Numbered from the stretch's first letter, positions 39,415 through 48,589 are shown. The stretch: 64,000 nucleotides of DNA from Rodentibacter sp. JRC1 (GCF_020521555.1 NZ_BPWA01000001.1:1922001-1986000), one strand, 5' to 3'. A program made the numbers and translations. The notes: generated by a model from the sequence alone, not told the origin.

Positions 39415-40425
39415 ATGAGTGCCTTAGAAAAAAATAAATCTCTTGATTTCTTAAAACAAAATGCTATTTATTTTGTGCTGTTGATTCTGCTAGGCGTCAT
39501 TATTGCACAAGATCCAACGTTCTTAAACGTGATGAATTTTAGTAATATTTTAACCCAATCTTCCGTGCGTTTAATCATCGCACTCGGTGTAGCGGGTTTA
39601 ATTGTTACACAAGGAACGGACTTATCTGCCGGTCGTCAAGTTGGCTTAGCTGCAGTGATCTCTGCAACAATGCTACAAGCCGTTGATAACGTAAATCGCG
39701 TTTTCCCTGATTTAGGACAAGTCCCAATTCCTTTGGTAATACTTGTTGTCTGTGCAGTCGGCGGTTTAATCGGTTTATTCAACGGTTTAGTCGTTGCTTA
39801 TCTCAATGTAACGCCGTTTATCGCTACAATGGGAACAATGATCATCGTTTATGGCGCAAACTCCCTTTATTATGATGCGGTGGGTGGTTCGCCGATTGCA
39901 GGCTTCAGTGAAGAATTTTCAACATTTGCTCAAGGATTCTTCCGATTTGGTTCGTTCAAACTCTCTTACATCACCATTTATGCGGCCATCGCTACCTTCT
40001 TTATGTGGGTATTATGGAATAAAACCCGTTTTGGTAAGAACGTTTTTGCGATTGGGGGAAATCCGGAAGCCGCTAAAGTTTCAGGTGTAAATGTAGCAAA
40101 AAACCTTGCGCTTATTTATATGATTTCAGGTATCTTCTACGCATTCGGAGGAATGCTGGAAGCAGGTCGTATCGGTAGCGCCACCAACAACCTAGGCTTT
40201 ATGTATGAAATGGATGCAATTGCCGCTTGTGTAGTGGGCGGTGTATCTTTTGCAGGTGGCGTAGGAACTATCATTGGTGTAGTGACAGGGGTATTAATCT
40301 TTACCGTTATCAACTATGGATTAACCTATATCGGTGTAAACCCTTACTGGCAATATATCATCAAAGGGAGCATTATCATTCTTGCTGTTGCGATAGATTC
40401 TCTGAAATACGCGAAGAAAAAATAA
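39415..40425 (+). CDS. mglC: Galactose/methyl galactoside importer permease MglC
   Basis: The 336-residue membrane permease of MglBAC has about ten hydrophobic segments. Family segments are IVTQGTDLSAGRQVGLAAVISA, NVTPFIATMGTMIIVYG and the coupling loop GGNPEAAKVSGVNV. AAAGGAACAG precedes the ATG. It is the last gene of the operon and is followed by a repeat element with a terminator-like hairpin, tail to tail with fbpC. Confidence 0.95.
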   Translation: MSALEKNKSLDFLKQNAIYFVLLILLGVIIAQDPTFLNVMNFSNILTQSSVRLIIALGVAGLIVTQGTDLSAGRQVGLAAVISATMLQAVDNVNRVFPDLGQVPIPLVILVVCAVGGLIGLFNGLVVAYLNVTPFIATMGTMIIVYGANSLYYDAVGGSPIAGFSEEFSTFAQGFFRFGSFKLSYITIYAAIATFFMWVLWNKTRFGKNVFAIGGNPEAAKVSGVNVAKNLALIYMISGIFYAFGGMLEAGRIGSATNNLGFMYEMDAIAACVVGGVSFAGGVGTIIGVVTGVLIFTVINYGLTYIGVNPYWQYIIKGSIIILAVAIDSLKYAKKK

Positions 40426-40435
40426 AAATTCGCGG

Positions 40436-40535
40436 TTATTATGGAGCATTTGCACAAAATGTTGTAGGGGCGGGCACAAAACCCGCCCCTACCGATATAA
40501 TGAAATTCTTTTTGTGCATTTGCTACATAATATCG
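40436..40535. repeat. Modular intergenic repeat, copy 4, with inner hairpin
   Basis: The outer arms, TTATGGAGCATTTGCACAAA (from 40437) and TTTGTGCATTTGCTACATAA (about 40511-40530), are inverted copies with two differences. Inside is a perfect 11-bp hairpin, GTAGGGGCGGG (40464-40474) against CCCGCCCCTAC (40482-40492). It separates mglC and fbpC and can act as a bidirectional terminator. Confidence 0.85.
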
Positions 40536-40553
40536 AAAAATTTAACCGCTGTT

Positions 40554-41588
40554 TTATACTTCAAACAACACGGGCGTATTTTCATTGATGTAGCAACAAA
40601 CCTGCTGCCCTACATAAAAAGTTTCTACACTCTGAACATTGAGAATGGTCTGTTTAAACTGAATTTGGTAGTGGTAAAAATGCCCATAGAAATGTTGGCT
40701 AAGGATTTTTGCCTGTCCGTTTAGATCTGGGCGGAGTTGGATATGTTGTGGGCGAATCAGCCAATCTAATTTCGCTTTTTCAGCCACCGATTGCCCATTG
40801 GCAAGGCAAAGCGGGGCAGTAAAAATGTGCTCACCAAGCGGTGAAATAAGCCGATTGCCTTCTCGATGGCAAGGAAGATAATTGGTACTCCCTAGAAATT
40901 CTGCAACAAATTTGGTCGTAGGCGTGTGGTAAAGCTCTGTGGCAGTGCCAATTTGCAAAATCTGCCCTTGATCCATCAAAGCGAGTTTATCTGCAAACGC
41001 AAACGCCTCTTCTTTACTGTGGGTAACAAAAATGGCAGGGACATTTTGCTGTTTCAAAATTGCCTTAATTTCACTGATCATCTTCTGCCGTACTTGGCTG
41101 TCAATGTTAGAAAAGGGTTCATCTAATAAAAGTAAGCGAGGTTTGCACGCTAAGGCTCGGGCAATAGCAACTCGCTGTTGCTGCCCCCCTGACAGCTCGT
41201 GTGGGTAACGTGTCAGCAGTTCATTTAAGCGTACTAATGATGCCATTTCATCAATTATCTGTTGCTTTTCTGCGGGGGTTTTGCCATTTAGCCCAAAAGC
41301 GATGTTGTCCTGCACACAAAGGTGTGGAAAGAGAGCATAGTCTTGAAAAATTAAGCCAATCTGTCGTTTTTCTGTGGGGAGTGAGGTAAGTTCTTCACCA
41401 TTTAGTAAAATTTGACCGCTTGTAATTGGTTGTAAGCCTGCAATCGCTTTGAGTAATGTCGTTTTGCCACAACCGCTTGCCCCCAGCAAGCAGAGAATTT
41501 CATTTTCCTGCACGGTTAAATGGAGCTGTTGCAGAATGGGCTGTGTGCCATAGTGAGCATTGAGGGCGTGAATTTGTAAGCTCTTCAT
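40554..41588 (-). CDS. fbpC: Ferric iron ABC transporter ATPase (FbpC/AfuC type)
   Basis: The 344-residue ATPase of a periplasmic Fe(III) importer shows Walker A GASGCGKTTLL, signature LSGGQQQRVAIARAL, Walker B LLLLDEPFSN, and a C-terminal regulatory (TOBE-like) domain from about residue 235. Its ATG overlaps the permease stop (TAATG). The coding sequence contains an exact Actinobacillus-type uptake word (complement of ACAAGCGGTCAAA, 41411-41423). The exact iron form carried is inferred from FbpA. Confidence 0.92.
   Translation of the reverse strand: MKSLQIHALNAHYGTQPILQQLHLTVQENEILCLLGASGCGKTTLLKAIAGLQPITSGQILLNGEELTSLPTEKRQIGLIFQDYALFPHLCVQDNIAFGLNGKTPAEKQQIIDEMASLVRLNELLTRYPHELSGGQQQRVAIARALACKPRLLLLDEPFSNIDSQVRQKMISEIKAILKQQNVPAIFVTHSKEEAFAFADKLALMDQGQILQIGTATELYHTPTTKFVAEFLGSTNYLPCHREGNRLISPLGEHIFTAPLCLANGQSVAEKAKLDWLIRPQHIQLRPDLNGQAKILSQHFYGHFYHYQIQFKQTILNVQSVETFYVGQQVCCYINENTPVLFEV
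41411..41423 (-). other. Apl-type DNA uptake signal (ACAAGCGGTCAAA)
   Basis: This is the core used by Actinobacillus/Mannheimia-type Pasteurellaceae, not the AAGTGCGGT type that dominates this genome. It lies inside fbpC. Confidence 0.8.
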
Positions 41589-43255
41589 TATTTGGTTTCC
41601 CTATGAGAAGTCAGCGAGCGGGTGAGCCACATCACGGGGATAAGCCCTACCAGCACAAGTGTAATGGCAGGGAGCGCCGCTTGCTCGAGTTGCTCGTCTG
41701 AGGTAAAGGTAAAAACGTGAGTAGCGAGTGTGTCAAAGTTAAAAGGACGAAGTAATAATGAGGCGTTGAGTTCTTTCATACTCTCAATAAACACCATTAA
41801 AAGTGCGGTCAAAATGCCCTTAGAAAGTAGCGGAAAATGGACTTTCCACAACATTTTCAAGCCGTTATAGCCTAATGTTCGGCTCGCCATATCTAATGCG
41901 GGGGAGATTTTGTTCATTGAAGTTTCAATGCTACCAATCGCCATTGCAGAAAAACGCATCACATAGGCTGAGACTAAGGCAAACATTGAGCCTGAAAAAA
42001 TCAATCCAACAGGTGAAAGTCCAAGCCATTGGAGCAAGCGGTGCAAGAGGTGATCGGCTTGGGTATAAGGAATTAGAATCCCAATTGCCAGCACTGTACC
42101 AGGGACCGCATAGCCTAGACTGGAGAATTGTAACCCCAAACGTGCTAACCGTTGCTGATAGGGGGATTTTTGCCACATCAAGCGGTTAAAAAAATGCAAA
42201 AATAACGCAAAGACAACACATAAAAAGGCGGAGGTAAACGACACTAATAAGCTGTGAGAGGCATACTCCCAAAAACGGCGAGTGGCATTGAAATCAAAAT
42301 AAAGGATCGCCCAGTAAATCAATTTTCCAAAGGGGATAAAAAATGCAATGCTCACCAAGCTCCAGCAATAGCCTTGAGCTAGCCATAATTTTAGCCCGTT
42401 TAACGGTTTGAGGGACTGTGTTTTTTCATAGCCACGCTGGTAGATTTTTTGGCGATGGCGGCTGTAACGTTCTAACATCAGCAAGCTGAAAATCATCAAA
42501 AGCATTAACAATGAGAGATGGCTTGCCGAGCCTAAATCGCCAAAACCGAGCCAAGTATCATAAACAGCGGTCGTCAGTGTTGGAACAGCAAAATAAGATA
42601 CCGTGCCAAAATCGCCGAGTGTTTCCATTGCAACTAATGCCACTCCGACCATAATTGCAGGGCGGATGAGCGGAAAAATAACCTGACGAAATAACCGACT
42701 CCGGCTTGCCCCTAATATTTTAGCACTTTGCAGTAAATTCTCGGACTGCTCAACTAGGGCAACCCGTACCAATAAAAAGATATAAGGATAAAGCACTAAC
42801 GCCAAGATAAAACACGCTCCGCCAAGGGTGCGAATTGCAGGGAAATAATAATCTTGAGCCGTTACCCAGCCGAATTGTTCTCGTAAAAAAGATTGCACCA
42901 CCCCCGGATAATCAAGCAATGTTGTGTAGAGATAGCCAACCAAATAGGAGGGCATTGCCAGCGGAAGACAGAGTAGCCATTGCAATATTTTTTGTCCTCG
43001 AAACTGATAGCAGGAAACAATCCACGCACTCGGCAATGCTAAAAGCAAGCTCAAAATTACCGTGCCGAACATTAGCCATAGGGAGTTGAAAACGTAATCT
43101 GCCAACACCGTTTGCCAGAGATGTTGCAAATGTTGCCCATCGGCTTGCCCTGCTTGGTAAATAATGGCTGAAATAGGTAGCACAAAAAATAAGATGATCA
43201 AAAAGGCAATGAAATACCAAATTTTCGAGTGCAAAGAGGAGAAAAAATCACGCAT
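41588..43255 (-). CDS. fbpB: Ferric iron ABC transporter permease (FbpB/AfuB type)
   Basis: The 555-residue inner-membrane permease has two fused permease domains of about six helices each, as in FbpB. An EAA-type coupling loop is visible in each half (LLQSAKILGASRSRLFRQVIFPLIRPA and ALDMASRTLGYNGLKMLWKVHFPLL). It passes iron released by FbpA to the cytoplasm. A hairpin separates it from fbpA. The gene contains AAGCGGT words (42036 and 42180) and one Hin-type word (41801), a mixed signature. Confidence 0.92.
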   Translation of the reverse strand: MRDFFSSLHSKIWYFIAFLIILFFVLPISAIIYQAGQADGQHLQHLWQTVLADYVFNSLWLMFGTVILSLLLALPSAWIVSCYQFRGQKILQWLLCLPLAMPSYLVGYLYTTLLDYPGVVQSFLREQFGWVTAQDYYFPAIRTLGGACFILALVLYPYIFLLVRVALVEQSENLLQSAKILGASRSRLFRQVIFPLIRPAIMVGVALVAMETLGDFGTVSYFAVPTLTTAVYDTWLGFGDLGSASHLSLLMLLMIFSLLMLERYSRHRQKIYQRGYEKTQSLKPLNGLKLWLAQGYCWSLVSIAFFIPFGKLIYWAILYFDFNATRRFWEYASHSLLVSFTSAFLCVVFALFLHFFNRLMWQKSPYQQRLARLGLQFSSLGYAVPGTVLAIGILIPYTQADHLLHRLLQWLGLSPVGLIFSGSMFALVSAYVMRFSAMAIGSIETSMNKISPALDMASRTLGYNGLKMLWKVHFPLLSKGILTALLMVFIESMKELNASLLLRPFNFDTLATHVFTFTSDEQLEQAALPAITLVLVGLIPVMWLTRSLTSHRETK

Positions 43256-43267
43256 TTTGGAAAGTCC

Positions 43268-43299
43268 AAAAGGCGACTTAACAAGTTAAGTCGCCTTTT
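43268..43299 (-). terminator. Attenuating hairpin between fbpA and fbpB
   Basis: AAAAGGCGACTTAAC (43268-43282) and GTTAAGTCGCCTTTT (43285-43299) form a perfect 15-bp inverted repeat with a 2-base centre. Read on the minus strand it follows fbpA and precedes fbpB, so it probably limits permease expression. Confidence 0.8.
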
Positions 43300-43312
43300 T
43301 AAGCTGGGAAAA

Positions 43313-44329
43313 TTAGAGATCAAATTTTACTTCGTCGATCAATTTTAATGCCTTGTCATAATTTTCTGCAATTTTTTCAAGTGGCATAGTATCCGCTTTA
43401 AAGCTTCCCCACGATTGTACTAATTCAGACGGCTTAATATCCGCTTTAATTGGGTACTCGTGGTTAAGTTGAGCATACAAGCCTTGTGCTTTATCACCGC
43501 TTAAGTATTCCACTAATTTAATGGCATTCGCTTTATTTGGGGCATATTTTGCAACCGCTACACCACTGATATTCATATGCGAACCTTGAGCTTGCTGATT
43601 TGGGAAGTTGATATACACTGCTTCCGCCCAACTACGTTGCTTCTCATCTTCTAACATTTTTCCAAAGTAGTAGCTATTACCTAGAGCGTAATCACATACC
43701 CCCTCTTTAATGGCTTTCACCTGATCACGGTCGCCACCCTGTGGTTTTTGAGCGAGGTTAGCTTTCAAACCTTCTAGGAAGCTTTTTGCTTTTGCCTCTC
43801 CATCTTGAGCAATCATTGAGGCGACTAAAGATACGTTATACGCATTTTTCCCTGAACGCACGCATACTTTGCCTTTTAATTCAGGTTTGGCTAAATCGTA
43901 GTAAGTAAAATCTGCAGGCAATTTACCCACACGATCTTTAGAGGTATAAATTGCACGAGTACGGGCGGTAAGAGCAAACCATTGATCATTAGAATCACGA
44001 TATTGTGCGGGGATATTTTGCTTTAACACCTCACTTTGTACAGGCTGAGCCAAACCACTATTTACAATTTCCATCACACGGCTAATATCCACCGTGAGTA
44101 ACACGTCCGCAGGGCTTAACTCACCTTCACGTTTTACCCGATCCACCAAACCTTTATCGGCAAAAATGAAATTCACTTTAATGCCGGTATCTTTCTCAAA
44201 GTCTTTTAAGATCGGTTCAATAAGGTAAGGTTGGCGATAAGAATAGATATTGACTTCATTAGCGGCTAAGGCAGAACCTGCTACAAAGGTAGAAAGTGTA
44301 AGGGCAAGTGCTGAGAGGGATTTTTTCAT
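43313..44329 (-). CDS. fbpA: Ferric iron-binding periplasmic protein (FbpA/AfuA type)
   Basis: The 338-residue periplasmic iron-binding protein has a signal peptide ending at GSALA22. It has the family start NEVNIYSYRQPYLIEPILKDFEKDTGIKVNF and the conserved iron-ligand tyrosine pair in GNSYYFGKM. GGAGAAAAACCA precedes the ATG. A perfect Fur box lies about 60 bases upstream, consistent with iron repression. It is the first gene of fbpABC. Confidence 0.93.
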   Translation of the reverse strand: MKKSLSALALTLSTFVAGSALAANEVNIYSYRQPYLIEPILKDFEKDTGIKVNFIFADKGLVDRVKREGELSPADVLLTVDISRVMEIVNSGLAQPVQSEVLKQNIPAQYRDSNDQWFALTARTRAIYTSKDRVGKLPADFTYYDLAKPELKGKVCVRSGKNAYNVSLVASMIAQDGEAKAKSFLEGLKANLAQKPQGGDRDQVKAIKEGVCDYALGNSYYFGKMLEDEKQRSWAEAVYINFPNQQAQGSHMNISGVAVAKYAPNKANAIKLVEYLSGDKAQGLYAQLNHEYPIKADIKPSELVQSWGSFKADTMPLEKIAENYDKALKLIDEVKFDL

Positions 44330-44390
44330 TGGTTTTTCTCCTAGTCTGAATTAACCGATACACTTTAAAAGTAAATTTAAATTTAGTCAA

Positions 44391-44405
44391 TGAGAATTAT
44401 TCTCA
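44391..44405. promoter_or_regulatory. Fur box upstream of fbpA
   Basis: TGAGAATTATTCTCA is a perfect 7-1-7 palindrome of the Fur type (compare GATAATGATAATCATTATC), between fbpA and mnmE. Confidence 0.85.
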
Positions 44406-44417
44406 CTATTTCAAAAG

Positions 44418-44433
44418 TGTGATATAGATCACA
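44418..44433. promoter_or_regulatory. CRP site between fbpA and mnmE
   Basis: TGTGATATAGATCACA is a perfect TGTGA-N6-TCACA match 12 bases from the Fur box. It could serve fbpA or mnmE. Confidence 0.75.
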
Positions 44434-44594
44434 TTTCAGGTGTGGCAAGCTTTATGATATGATAATCGCAATTTAAACGGTCTCTTTTCGCTAAGATTTT
44501 CGGACTATCTGGCTGTGCATATTGCCGAAATAAAAATAGTGCCGAAATAATATCACTTTTGCTAAATTTGAGCATTTCATCAATAAGGATACCT

Positions 44595-45953
44595 ATGAGA
44601 GAAACGATTGTCGCCCAAGCCACTGCGCCAGGACGTGGTGGAATTGGTATTTTGAGAGTATCTGGACCACTAGCCGTAAATGTTGCACAAACTATATTAG
44701 GTAAATGTCCAAAACCTCGTATGGCGGATTATTTACCCTTTAAAGATACCGATGGTTCCGTTCTTGATCAGGGGATAGCTCTTTATTTTAAATCACCGAA
44801 TTCTTTTACCGGTGAAGACGTACTTGAACTGCAAGGTCATGGCGGGCAAGTCGTTTTAGATTTATTGTTAAAACGAATTTTGCAAATTGAAGGGATTCGT
44901 TTGGCAAGACCCGGCGAATTTTCTGAACAAGCGTTTTTAAACGATAAATTGGATTTGGCACAGGCGGAGGCCATTGCCGATTTAATTGATGCCACCTCCG
45001 AACAAGCTGCGCGTTCGGCCTTAAAATCTTTACAAGGCGAATTTTCTAATAAAGTAAATGCGTTGGTGGATTCTGTGATCTATTTGCGTACTTATGTCGA
45101 GGCCTCGATTGATTTTCCTGATGAAGAAATTGATTTTTTGGCTGATGGAAAAATTGAAGCGAATTTACGCAGTATTATTGCACAGCTTGATGATGTATGC
45201 CGTGAGGCAAAACAAGGCTCGATTTTACGCGAAGGAATGAAAGTGGTAATTGCCGGTCGGCCAAATGCGGGAAAATCCAGTTTGCTGAATGCGCTTGCCG
45301 GTCGTGAAGCGGCAATCGTTACCGATATTGCCGGAACGACACGTGATGTATTACGTGAACATATTCATATTGACGGTATGCCGTTGCATATTATTGATAC
45401 CGCAGGTTTGCGCGAAGCCGCAGATGAAGTGGAACGCATTGGTATTTCACGTGCTTGGAATGAAATAGAACAGGCGGATCGCATTATTTTAATGCTTGAT
45501 AGTAGCGACACGGAAAACCTGGATCTTAATAAAGTGCGGTCAGAATTTTTAGCAAAATTGCCAACCAATATTCCGGTTACGATCGTTCGTAATAAAATTG
45601 ATTTAACCGATGAACAAGAGGGCGCAAGCGAAGAAAACGGTTATCATGTCATTCGTTTATCTGCTCAAACACAAAAAGGCGTACAGTTACTCCGTGAGCA
45701 TTTGAAACAAGCGATGGGTTTTCAAACCGGCATTGAAGGTGGTTTCCTTGCCCGTCGCCGTCATTTAGACGCATTAGAAAAAGCAGCGGAACATTTGCAA
45801 ATCGGCTTGGTGCAATTAACGGAATTTCATGCCGGTGAGTTATTGGCGGAAGAACTACGTTTGGTGCAAGCTAATCTAAGTGAAATCACCGGGCAATTTA
45901 CCTCAGATGATTTGCTCGGCAACATTTTCAGCTCTTTCTGTATTGGCAAATAA
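44595..45953 (+). CDS. mnmE: tRNA modification GTPase MnmE
   Basis: MnmE works with MnmG to modify the wobble uridine (cmnm5U) of several tRNAs. It is 452 residues from ATG 44595 (AAGGAT upstream); the open frame begins 12 codons earlier. The N-terminal TrmE fold begins [23 protein letters not shown]. The inserted G domain has [12 protein letters not shown], a TTRD switch, DTAGLRE and NKID. The protein ends in the required CIGK motif, whose cysteine is catalytic. Confidence 0.97.
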   Translation: MRETIVAQATAPGRGGIGILRVSGPLAVNVAQTILGKCPKPRMADYLPFKDTDGSVLDQGIALYFKSPNSFTGEDVLELQGHGGQVVLDLLLKRILQIEGIRLARPGEFSEQAFLNDKLDLAQAEAIADLIDATSEQAARSALKSLQGEFSNKVNALVDSVIYLRTYVEASIDFPDEEIDFLADGKIEANLRSIIAQLDDVCREAKQGSILREGMKVVIAGRPNAGKSSLLNALAGREAAIVTDIAGTTRDVLREHIHIDGMPLHIIDTAGLREAADEVERIGISRAWNEIEQADRIILMLDSSDTENLDLNKVRSEFLAKLPTNIPVTIVRNKIDLTDEQEGASEENGYHVIRLSAQTQKGVQLLREHLKQAMGFQTGIEGGFLARRRHLDALEKAAEHLQIGLVQLTEFHAGELLAEELRLVQANLSEITGQFTSDDLLGNIFSSFCIGK

Positions 45954-45976
45954 AGTCGGTTAATGGCATTTTATGA

Positions 45977-46225
45977 TTGATTGCGCTTGGGTTTTCTATG
46001 GATGCTTTAGCAGCGGGCATTTCATTTGTTTTTTTAAATGTAAATATCATTGATGCCTTGTCGATTATCGGTGTAATGACTTTTTTAATTTCTTTCATCG
46101 GCGTAAAGAGCGGTCATTTTTTAGGGAGAAATTTTAAAAGAGAAGCTGAAATTTTTGGTGGCTTCGTATTGATGATAATGGGGATTGAAATCTTGTTTGA
46201 ACACGGTGTTTTTTTACATTTTTAA
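45977..46225 (+). pseudogene. mntP: C-terminal remnant of manganese efflux pump MntP
   Basis: The 82-codon frame matches only the second half of MntP (YebN). It runs from the internal repeat (GFSMDALAAGISFVFLNVNII) through GVKSGHFLGRNFKREAEIFGGFVLMIMGIEIL to the end. The N-terminal three helices are absent. A stop lies just upstream in frame, and no ribosome site precedes the TTG at 45977. It is best read as a truncated gene; a functional half-protein is unlikely since both halves of the pump are needed. Confidence 0.8.
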
Positions 46226-46303
46226 ATTTAATTCACTATAAATGTGCGAACTATCTCGCTTTCGATTATAATCTCGAAAATTTTGTTCTCTTTAAGGGTA
46301 AAT

Positions 46304-48166
46304 ATGTTTATTGAAAAAATGAATGGGGTGGCAAATACCAAAATTGCCAAATTTATTCTCGGTCTTATTACTGTTTCGTTCTTAGTCGGCGGTATGTCCG
46401 GTTATTTGTTTAGCTCAAATGATTCTTATGCAGCGAAAGTAAATGGTGAAACCATTTCTCAGCAAGAATTTATGAATCGCTATAATCAAGAATTTGAAGC
46501 TCGAGCAGCTCAAGAAGGCGAAGCCTTTTTAACGCAGTCCGATTTACCGGAATTTGTAAATGCACTGCGTCAAGGTTTAATCGATCGTTTGATTGATCAG
46601 GAATTACTTCGTCAATATGCAAAAGAACTCAAATTGAGTGTAAGTGATGAAATGATTAAACGTGCGATTGTGACGGATCCTAATTTCCAATCAAACGGTA
46701 AATTTGATAATACACTTTATCAACAGATTTTGGCTCAAAATCGTTTAAGTTCGGATGCTTACGCAGCTATATTGCGCAGCGCACTTACCCTTGAGCAAAT
46801 GCAAAACGGTATTACAGACAGTGAATTTGTCGTCCCTGTTCAAGTAAAAGATAATGCTCGAGTTTTTTTCCAAAAACGCACGGCACGTTTAGCAATCTTG
46901 TCTCTTGCAGATGAAATGGCGAAACAAAATGTGAGCGAACACGAAGTTAAAGCCTATTATGATGCCAATCAAAAAGCCTTTATCCAACCGGAGCAGGTTA
47001 AAGTGCAGTATATTCATCTTTCCGGTGAAGAAATTGCAAAAGGTATTCAAGTGAGTGATGTCGAAATAGCACAGTATTATCAAGATAATAAAGCGCAATT
47101 TATGACTCAACGTTTATCACATATTCAATTCGCTAATGAACAAGACGCTCAAACGGCGTATCAAGAATTACAAAATGGTGCGAATTTTGCCGAGTTAGCG
47201 AAAAGCAGTTCAATGGATAAAATCTCCGGTGAAAATGGCGGTGAATTAGGCTGGGTAAACGCAAATGAATTACCAAAGGCTTTTGAAGATGCTGCGACAA
47301 ACTTAGCAGTCGGTACTTATAGCGAGCCTGTTAATGTAGATGGTAATTTCCATATTATCCGAGTAGAAGAGCGTAAAGAAAAACCACTTTCTGAAGTAAA
47401 AGCTCAAGTAGCGGATTTAGTGCGTAAAAACTTATTAGATAATCGTTTCTATGCGATTGAAAAAGAGGTTCGCGAAAAGGCATTTGAAGACAGTAAATCT
47501 TTAGAGACAGCGGCACAGGCTGCCGGTGTGAAAGTGCTGGAAAGCGGCTATTTTTCGCGTAAAAATGTACCGGAAGAACTCAATTTTCCTAGTGTGATAT
47601 CAGCCGTGTTTGATTCTGATATTGCGAATGGCGGTGCGAATTCCGAACCTTTAAATGTCGGTGAACAAAATATTGTGTTGGTGCGTGTATTGGATCACAA
47701 AGCAGAAGGTGTCAAAACTTTAGACGAAGCAAAAGCGGATATCAAGACTTTCTTAAAACGTGAAAAAGCGGAGAAAGCCTTAACTGCAATGGCAACGGAA
47801 CTGGTAAAAAATTTACCGGACAATCCGAATAAATTGCCTTCAGGTGTTACTTTCAGCGCAGATCAAACCTTCACATTTACTGAAAATCAAGATCCTATTT
47901 TGCTCAATGGTATTTTCTCTATTCGAAAACCTGAAAATAGTAAAGTAGTCTATGAAGTAATACGTAACAATAAAGGTGATGTAATTGTTGCTGCACTCAA
48001 TAAAGTAGAGCAAGGTGAATTAAACGAGCAAGAATTGACTCAATTTGGTGCGCAACTACGCCAAGCCGATCAGCTTGAACTACGTGGTCAACTGATGCAA
48101 GCCTTGCGTGAGAAAGCACAAATTGAAATCAATGAAAGCTTTATTAAACAAGAAGACGAAAATTAA
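46304..48166 (+). CDS. ppiD: Periplasmic chaperone / peptidyl-prolyl isomerase PpiD
   Basis: PpiD is anchored in the inner membrane next to the Sec translocon and assists folding of emerging periplasmic and outer-membrane proteins. It is 620 residues from ATG 46304 (AAGGG upstream); the longer frame from 46244 lacks a ribosome site. The start MFIEKMNGVANTKIAKFILG is typical, followed by a membrane anchor (about 15-37), a SurA-like N domain and a parvulin-type domain (about 245-360, for example SSMDKISGENGGELGWV). A second parvulin-like region follows. Confidence 0.94.
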   Translation: MFIEKMNGVANTKIAKFILGLITVSFLVGGMSGYLFSSNDSYAAKVNGETISQQEFMNRYNQEFEARAAQEGEAFLTQSDLPEFVNALRQGLIDRLIDQELLRQYAKELKLSVSDEMIKRAIVTDPNFQSNGKFDNTLYQQILAQNRLSSDAYAAILRSALTLEQMQNGITDSEFVVPVQVKDNARVFFQKRTARLAILSLADEMAKQNVSEHEVKAYYDANQKAFIQPEQVKVQYIHLSGEEIAKGIQVSDVEIAQYYQDNKAQFMTQRLSHIQFANEQDAQTAYQELQNGANFAELAKSSSMDKISGENGGELGWVNANELPKAFEDAATNLAVGTYSEPVNVDGNFHIIRVEERKEKPLSEVKAQVADLVRKNLLDNRFYAIEKEVREKAFEDSKSLETAAQAAGVKVLESGYFSRKNVPEELNFPSVISAVFDSDIANGGANSEPLNVGEQNIVLVRVLDHKAEGVKTLDEAKADIKTFLKREKAEKALTAMATELVKNLPDNPNKLPSGVTFSADQTFTFTENQDPILLNGIFSIRKPENSKVVYEVIRNNKGDVIVAALNKVEQGELNEQELTQFGAQLRQADQLELRGQLMQALREKAQIEINESFIKQEDEN

Positions 48167-48186
48167 TTTTTAAAATTCAATTCCTC

Positions 48187-48278
48187 GATTTGCCCCTCCA
48201 AAAGTTAGGCTAAATGAACTTAACTTAATAAGGGGCAAATTTTTTATGTCCAAATATATCTAACCATTTAAACAACAA
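48187..48278 (+). mobile_element. Stub of an IS3-family element (left end only)
   Basis: GATTTGCCCCTCCAAAAGTT (48187) and GGGGCAAATTTTTTATGTCC, followed by codons reading MSKYI-stop-PFKQQ, parallel the left end and orfA start (MTKYNQTFKQQ) of the IS at 23000-24416, but with considerable divergence. Nothing else of the element remains. Confidence 0.6.
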
Positions 48279-48284
48279 AAAAGT

Positions 48285-48361
48285 CAGTATTATGTAGCAG
48301 TTGCTACACCCAATAAATATTGGATATAGAATTCTCTTTGTGCAACTGCTACATAATACTG
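48285..48361. repeat. Modular intergenic repeat, copy 5 (77 bp with perfect 20-bp ends)
   Basis: CAGTATTATGTAGCAGTTGC (48285-48304) and GCAACTGCTACATAATACTG (48342-48361) are exact reverse complements. The internal part matches copy 1 at 5659-5708 in reverse. The size and perfect terminal repeats suggest a miniature mobile element. Confidence 0.85.
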
Positions 48362-48589
48362 AAACAAGCGGTTGAATTCTATTTCACCCTTGCACAAAGA
48401 TTACATCAATTTATCTTTGAAATTATAAATAGTAGTTCTCCGATGGATTACCCAATTCGGATCTGTGAGCCGCACCGGATTAGCTCCCCTTACCCAAAAA
48501 AAACAAATCTATTCCCCGAAATGACTCCGATGCAATATTGAATTCCAACCTTTTGCTAAGTTTTTTAAATTTGAACAAATCATTTATTT

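Noticed and set aside
40227..40724. 165-codon frame across mglC end, repeat and fbpC end
   Set aside because: It spans a terminator hairpin and two real genes on opposite strands, and the peptide has no domain-like pattern.
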